Source: Thermodesulfobacteriota bacterium (GTDB lineage: Bacteria > Desulfobacterota > DSM-4660 > Desulfatiglandales > Desulfatiglandaceae). From it: a DNA stretch of 8,341 nucleotides. Position 1 is the first letter of the stretch, and the number at the start of each line of letters is the position of its first letter. Positions 5,279 through 8,341 of this stretch are shown here, in pieces. Made by a program: the position numbers and the translations under genes. The stretch is from contig JANQDY010000219.1 in assembly GCA_028278625.1 (NCBI GenBank), forward strand, positions 1 through 8,341. Direction: 5' to 3'. Below the pieces are notes generated by a model, which saw only the letters and a list, made by a program, of their open reading frames with translations, was not told the DNA's origin and searched no databases.

Positions 5279-6322
5279 TTACGGCACGGCAATTCGGTCC
5301 GCCAGTGTGCCGACCGCGATGGCGAAATAGTTGGAGCGATTCCATTTGAGAATCACTCGATAATTGGGGTAGGCGAGAAAGACCCGCCCTTTGTTCTTTT
5401 CGGGCCTTACCAGATAAGCCGGGTAATCGGGATCTCCTTGAACCCCTTTCCCCGAAAGGCCCATGGCCCGCCAATCCTTCAGGGGCTTCACTGTTTTGGC
5501 GGCTGATTTCCAATCGAATCCGGGGGGCAGTTTTACTTCCCCGCCCCACCCTTGATTTGGGGTCCAACCCGATTTTGACAGATAATTTGCGGCTGATGCC
5601 AACGCATCAGGCACATTATGCCATATATCCCTTCGTCCGTCCCCGTTATGATCCACCGCATAACTTAAGAAAGAGGAGGGCATAAACTGCACCTGCCCCA
5701 TGGCCCCGGCCCAGGAGCCGTCCATTTCCTCCACGGCAATATGCCCTTCATCAAGGATCTTGAGAGCGCGAATGAGTTCCGCCCTGAAAAAGGCACTGCG
5801 CCGCCCGTCATAGGCCAGGGTCGCCAAAGCGGCGATAACCGGATAACCGCCCGTAATCTTGCCATATCTGGTTTCGATTCCCCAGAGCGCAACGATGTAC
5901 TGCGGTTCAACCCCGTGTTGCAAGGCAATCTCATTTAAAAGATCTTTGTGTTCCTGGTAGAGCCGGCGACCGTCCCAGACCGTCTTTCCGGAAATTATGC
6001 GGTCCAGATACTGTTTTAGAGTGAGCTTGAATTCAGGTTGAGCGCGGTCCAGTTCGATCACCCGTGGGATGGGCTTCAACTGCCTGAAAGCGCGATCCAG
6101 AAGTTCCTCTGAGACGCCCGCCGCAAGCGCCTCTTTGCGGACCCCTTTTAGCCATTCATCAAAAGACTGCTCTTTGGCTCCCTGTACGTCACCAACACTG
6201 ACAAATGGAAGAACGGCAAGAATTATCATCCAAATAACCCGCGAATTACCAAACAGAATCTGATACCAGGGCTTCACCGGCCACCCCGTTTTTATCCGGG
6301 CAAACGCTGTGCAGCCATTCAT
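5279..6322 (-). CDS. mltB: MltB-family lytic murein transglycosylase (GH103, SLT_2 domain)
   Basis: A 347-aa periplasmic enzyme that cleaves peptidoglycan glycan strands non-hydrolytically, leaving 1,6-anhydro-muramic ends. The catalytic glutamate is E150 in GIETRYGK. The family motif AGAMGQVQFMPSSF lies at 205-218, an EF-hand-like calcium site DHNGDGRRD at 224-232 (as in E. coli Slt35), and the closing SNYFAIAVGTLADRI near the C-terminus. Length is close to E. coli MltB (361 aa). The hydrophobic segment at about 29-43 ends in VQG-A, which suggests a Sec signal peptide with an unusually long N-region. No lipobox is seen, so it is probably soluble, unlike lipoprotein MltB. The ATG at 6322 was chosen because GGGGAG lies six bases upstream; an in-frame extension to 6460 lacks support. 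Confidence 0.93.
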   Translation of the reverse strand: MNGCTAFARIKTGWPVKPWYQILFGNSRVIWMIILAVLPFVSVGDVQGAKEQSFDEWLKGVRKEALAAGVSEELLDRAFRQLKPIPRVIELDRAQPEFKLTLKQYLDRIISGKTVWDGRRLYQEHKDLLNEIALQHGVEPQYIVALWGIETRYGKITGGYPVIAALATLAYDGRRSAFFRAELIRALKILDEGHIAVEEMDGSWAGAMGQVQFMPSSFLSYAVDHNGDGRRDIWHNVPDALASAANYLSKSGWTPNQGWGGEVKLPPGFDWKSAAKTVKPLKDWRAMGLSGKGVQGDPDYPAYLVRPEKNKGRVFLAYPNYRVILKWNRSNYFAIAVGTLADRIAVP

Positions 6323-6355
6323 TTTCCACTCCCCAAAATGTTTGCGCGATTTGGA

Positions 6356-6383
6356 AGGATACCATATTTTCATCAAAATACAA
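6356..6383 (-). promoter_or_regulatory. Weak candidate promoter for the transglycosylase gene
   Basis: On the minus strand TTGTAT (6383-6378), a 16-bp spacer and TATCCT (6361-6356) resemble a sigma-70 promoter, with 3 of 6 and 4 of 6 matches. It would start transcription about 27 bases before the ATG at 6322. The score is low in an AT-rich region, so this is tentative. Confidence 0.3.
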
Positions 6384-6459
6384 CCGCATGTATGGAAATT
6401 TATGGTTGAAACCGCTCCGAGTACCTCTTTGTTGCTTTTTGAAATCATGGGGTTGGTCA

Positions 6460-6504
6460 ATACATTTTTGTATTATGGTAATTTAATTACAACATTTTTG
6501 TATT
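6460..6504 (+). promoter_or_regulatory. Direct-repeat and palindrome module, candidate activator site for amt
   Basis: A 13-bp direct repeat ACATTTTTGTATT occurs at 6462-6474 and 6492-6504, exactly 30 bp apart. Between the copies lies the perfect palindrome GTAATT-T-AATTAC (6478-6490). The left copy is itself part of an ATACA/TGTAT inverted repeat (6460-6473). The module ends about 110 bp upstream of the sigma-54-type -24 element, within the range of enhancer sites. It does not match the enterobacterial NtrC site (TGCACC-N5-GGTGCA). Confidence 0.45.
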
Positions 6505-6542
6505 TATCTTTCTATTTTTCTTTTTTTAAATCCTTAGACCAC

Positions 6543-6554
6543 AAACGATCGTTT
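6543..6554 (+). promoter_or_regulatory. Perfect 12-bp palindrome AAACGATCGTTT
   Basis: The self-complementary sequence lies about 60 bp upstream of the -24 element of the amt promoter. Its length and position suit a dimeric transcription-factor site. It has no match to a regulator I recognise. Confidence 0.3.
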
Positions 6555-6611
6555 ATTCATTTTTGGTTATTTTTCAACCGCTTAATATTTTTGCGCGTCC
6601 ATCTTTGGCAT

Positions 6612-6630
6612 TACGGCATAACCTTTGCTC
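6612..6630 (+). promoter_or_regulatory. Sigma-54 (RpoN)-type promoter for amt
   Basis: GG at 6615-6616 and GC at 6627-6628 are separated by exactly 10 bases, the obligatory -24/-12 spacing. The elements read CGGCAT and TTTGCT against consensus TGGCAC and TTGCW, so the invariant GG and GC are present. Transcription would begin near 6640, about 58 bases before the amt ATG. Sigma-54 control of ammonium transporters under nitrogen limitation is well established in proteobacteria. Confidence 0.65.
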
Positions 6631-6697
6631 AAGGATAACGCAAATCAAAACCGCGGTATCACTAAATACATTTTCTTGAATGATAAGGAGCTATACC

Positions 6698-8035
6698 ATG
6701 TTTAGAAAATTGATCGTTCTCTTTTTGTTTTTTGCTGTTTTCGGCTTGAGTGTGGCAGGGGCGGCAGACGAACCGCCCACACCGCTTACAAACAAAGAAG
6801 CGATTGCGGCAGTGCAGAACAACGCCGATTATGTGTGGACCCTTGTAGCGGCAGCACTGGTCTTTTTTATGCAGGCCGGCTTTGCCATGGTGGAAGCGGG
6901 CTTTACCCGCGCCAAAAACGCCATCAATATCATGATGAAAAACCTCATGGATTTCTCCATGGGTACGCTGAGTTTCTGGGCCATCGGGTTCGGCCTCATG
7001 TTCGGTGCTTCTGCAACAGGTTGGTTCGGGACATCCGGCTTTTTCCTCAGTGATTTCAAATTGGACGGTGACCCCTGGGTCCTGGCTTTCTGGATGTTTC
7101 AGGTCGTGTTTGCGGCCACGGCGGCCACCATCGTATCCGGTGCCATGGCCGAAAGAACCAAGTTTTCGGGTTATATGCTCTACAGCATTTTCATTTGCGG
7201 TTTCATATATCCCATCTTCGGCAGTTGGGCCTGGGGAGGCCTATTTAACGGCGGTGGATGGCTTGAAAAACTGGGATTCATCGACTTTGCCGGATCCACG
7301 GTGGTTCACTCCGTGGGCGGTTGGGCCGCCTTGGCAGGCACCATCGTATTGGGACCTCGAATCGGCAAATACGACAAAGACGGTAAGGTCAAACCCATCC
7401 TGGGCCACAACCTGCCCCTGGCGGCACTGGGCGTTTTCATCCTCTGGTTGGGTTGGTTCGGATTCAACCCCGGCTCTACCACCGCAGCCAGTAAGGATAT
7501 CGCCATGATTTTTGTCAATACGAACCTGGCGGCGGCTGCCGGCGCAGTTCTGGCCATGTTCACCAGCTGGATAAAAATCGGAAAACCGGATGTGGGCATG
7601 AGTTTGAACGGCGCGCTGGCGGGTCTTGTGGCCATTACCGCTCCCTGCGCAAATGTAGCCCCTTTCAGTGCCGTTATCATCGGAGCTATAGCCGGTATTA
7701 TCGTGGTCTTTTCCGTATTCTTCTTTGACAAAATCAAAGTGGATGATCCGGTGGGTGCCATCTCCGTGCATGGGGTTAACGGCGCGTGGGGAACCCTGGC
7801 GGCAGGCCTTTTTAACATCGGCGGAACGTCCGGCAAAATCATTGGTGTACAGCTTCTGGGAATCGGTGCGTGTTTCGTATGGACCTTCTGTACGGCGTTC
7901 ATTCTCTTTAAAATCATTGACAAGACCGTGGGCCTTCGGGTTACGCCGGACGAAGAACGGGAAGGACTCGATTATACGGAGCATTACGGCAATGCATACC
8001 CGGATTTTGAAGTATCGACTTATATACAGAAATAG
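6698..8035 (+). CDS. amt: Ammonium transporter, Amt/MEP/Rh family
   Basis: A 445-aa inner-membrane channel that takes up ammonium. Residues 1-22 are a signal-peptide-like hydrophobic segment ending AGA-A, followed by about eleven membrane helices, as in E. coli AmtB. The family signature is clear: MVEAGFTRAKNAINIMMKNL (64-83), FAATAATIVSGAMAERTKFSG (138-158), and the two pore histidines H204 (TVVHSVGG) and H358 (SVHGVNGAWG). A cytosolic tail (about 413-445) contains the conserved LRVTPDEEREGLDYTEHYGNAYPDF, the region that responds to PII proteins. The ATG at 6698 has AAGGAG seven bases upstream; an ATG at 6680 lacks one. No glnK lies next to it; the following gene is a candidate outer-membrane protein. 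Control is probably by sigma-54. Confidence 0.95.
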   Translation: MFRKLIVLFLFFAVFGLSVAGAADEPPTPLTNKEAIAAVQNNADYVWTLVAAALVFFMQAGFAMVEAGFTRAKNAINIMMKNLMDFSMGTLSFWAIGFGLMFGASATGWFGTSGFFLSDFKLDGDPWVLAFWMFQVVFAATAATIVSGAMAERTKFSGYMLYSIFICGFIYPIFGSWAWGGLFNGGGWLEKLGFIDFAGSTVVHSVGGWAALAGTIVLGPRIGKYDKDGKVKPILGHNLPLAALGVFILWLGWFGFNPGSTTAASKDIAMIFVNTNLAAAAGAVLAMFTSWIKIGKPDVGMSLNGALAGLVAITAPCANVAPFSAVIIGAIAGIIVVFSVFFFDKIKVDDPVGAISVHGVNGAWGTLAAGLFNIGGTSGKIIGVQLLGIGACFVWTFCTAFILFKIIDKTVGLRVTPDEEREGLDYTEHYGNAYPDFEVSTYIQK

Positions 8036-8071
8036 GAGTGCGCTTTTCTGCAAAACACCGGCTTAAACAGA

Positions 8072-8109
8072 ATGACCCTTTCAACTTATGATTGGGTCAT
8101 AAGAAACCC
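8072..8109 (+). other. Overlapping alternative hairpins between amt and the barrel gene
   Basis: Three pairings compete for the same bases. ATGACCC (8072-8078) pairs with GGGTCAT (8094-8100); CTTATGA (8085-8091) pairs with TCATAAG (8097-8103) around a 5-base loop; GGGT (8094-8097) pairs with ACCC (8106-8109). None is followed by a T-run, so this is not a simple terminator. The last pairing ends ten bases before the AGGAGG of the next gene. It could be an RNA switch, a stability hairpin limiting downstream expression, or a DNA operator. Confidence 0.4.
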
Positions 8110-8131
8110 AAAAATTTGAGGAGGAAAGATA

Positions 8132-8341
8132 ATGAAAAAACTTGGATTCTATTTAAAAACCCTTTCCCTATTGTTCTGTCTGTTTCTGATACCGGCAGGT
8201 GTGGCGGCGGAGGAGGAAAAGGCCGTGAAACCCCTGGCACCGGGAGAAGGCACCACCGTTGCCACGGCGGATCAGGAGGATGTGGACGTGCCGTCCGCCG
8301 CTCTGGATGTTGCTTTCCTAAGCCAGTACATCTGGCGGGGC
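8132..8341 (+). CDS. Exported protein, probable outer-membrane beta-barrel, N-terminal part
   Basis: Seventy codons are visible; the gene continues past the right edge. AGGAGG seven bases upstream supports the ATG at 8132. Residues 1-26 form a signal peptide (MKKLGFYLK, hydrophobic LSLLFCLFLIPAG, then VAA-E). A flexible acidic and proline-rich stretch follows (27-56). The last visible residues, ALDVAFLSQYIWRG (57-70), look like a first transmembrane beta strand of the kind found in TorF-like or related putative porins. The cysteine at residue 16 is inside the hydrophobic core and not in a lipobox. It lies 96 bp after amt and probably shares its transcript, suggesting a role in nitrogen-compound entry across the outer membrane. 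That role is an inference; the family call rests on a few residues. Confidence 0.6.
   Translation, partial: MKKLGFYLKTLSLLFCLFLIPAGVAAEEEKAVKPLAPGEGTTVATADQEDVDVPSAALDVAFLSQYIWRG

Noticed and set aside
6322..6460. N-terminal extension of the transglycosylase to an upstream start
   Set aside because: It has no ribosome site, would bury the signal peptide 70 residues in, and runs into AT-rich regulatory DNA.
7241..8053. Two long open frames antisense to amt
   Set aside because: Both are shadows of the amt gene in the high-GC reading frame, with no recognisable protein features.

Overview
The window looks like a chromosomal segment of a Gram-negative, flagellated, anaerobe-type bacterium. The best guess is a member of Desulfobacterota (former Deltaproteobacteria). 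This rests on the mix of genes: a stand-alone NFACT-R protein next to a small conserved cytoplasmic protein of the kind seen in that group, an Amt transporter with a signal peptide and a sigma-54-type promoter, an MltB-type lytic transglycosylase and a candidate outer-membrane barrel. The assignment is an inference; no ribosomal marker is present. No tRNA, rRNA, CRISPR array, IS element or phage gene was seen.

Layout. Positions 1-658 (minus) hold the N-terminal 219 codons of a single-Cache chemoreceptor that runs off the left edge. It has a long leader (659-~892) and a close match to a sigma-28 flagellar promoter at 900-926. Positions 1099-1545 (minus) encode a stand-alone receiver domain, followed by two hairpins, one probably a terminator. 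Positions 1912-2671 (plus) hold a two-gene unit: a 121-aa conserved protein of unknown function and a 122-aa NFACT-R RNA-binding-type protein. Its last codons overlap the end of convergent nudC (2668-3480, minus; Nudix NAD(H) pyrophosphatase).

nudC and prfC (3674-5260, plus; release factor 3) diverge from a compact promoter region in which the two -35 boxes lie 9 bp apart. The prfC leader contains a perfect intrinsic-terminator structure and an eight-codon mini-ORF whose UGA overlaps the prfC AUG. prfC converges with a periplasmic MltB-like lytic transglycosylase (5279-6322, minus), with 18 bp between the stop codons.

A 375-bp AT-rich region (6323-6697) separates mltB from amt (6698-8035, plus). 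It holds a sigma-54-type -24/-12 element and, upstream of it, a 13-bp direct repeat flanking a perfect palindrome plus a second 12-bp palindrome, which are candidate activator sites. Downstream, a 96-bp gap with mutually exclusive hairpins leads to the start of an exported protein (8132-end) that looks like an outer-membrane beta-barrel. The genes are mostly housekeeping (translation, NAD turnover, cell-wall remodelling) with sensory and nitrogen-uptake functions at the ends. The most unusual content is regulatory: the prfC leader, the amt control region, and the alternative pairings between amt and the barrel gene. The NFACT-R/unknown-protein pair is the most open functional question.
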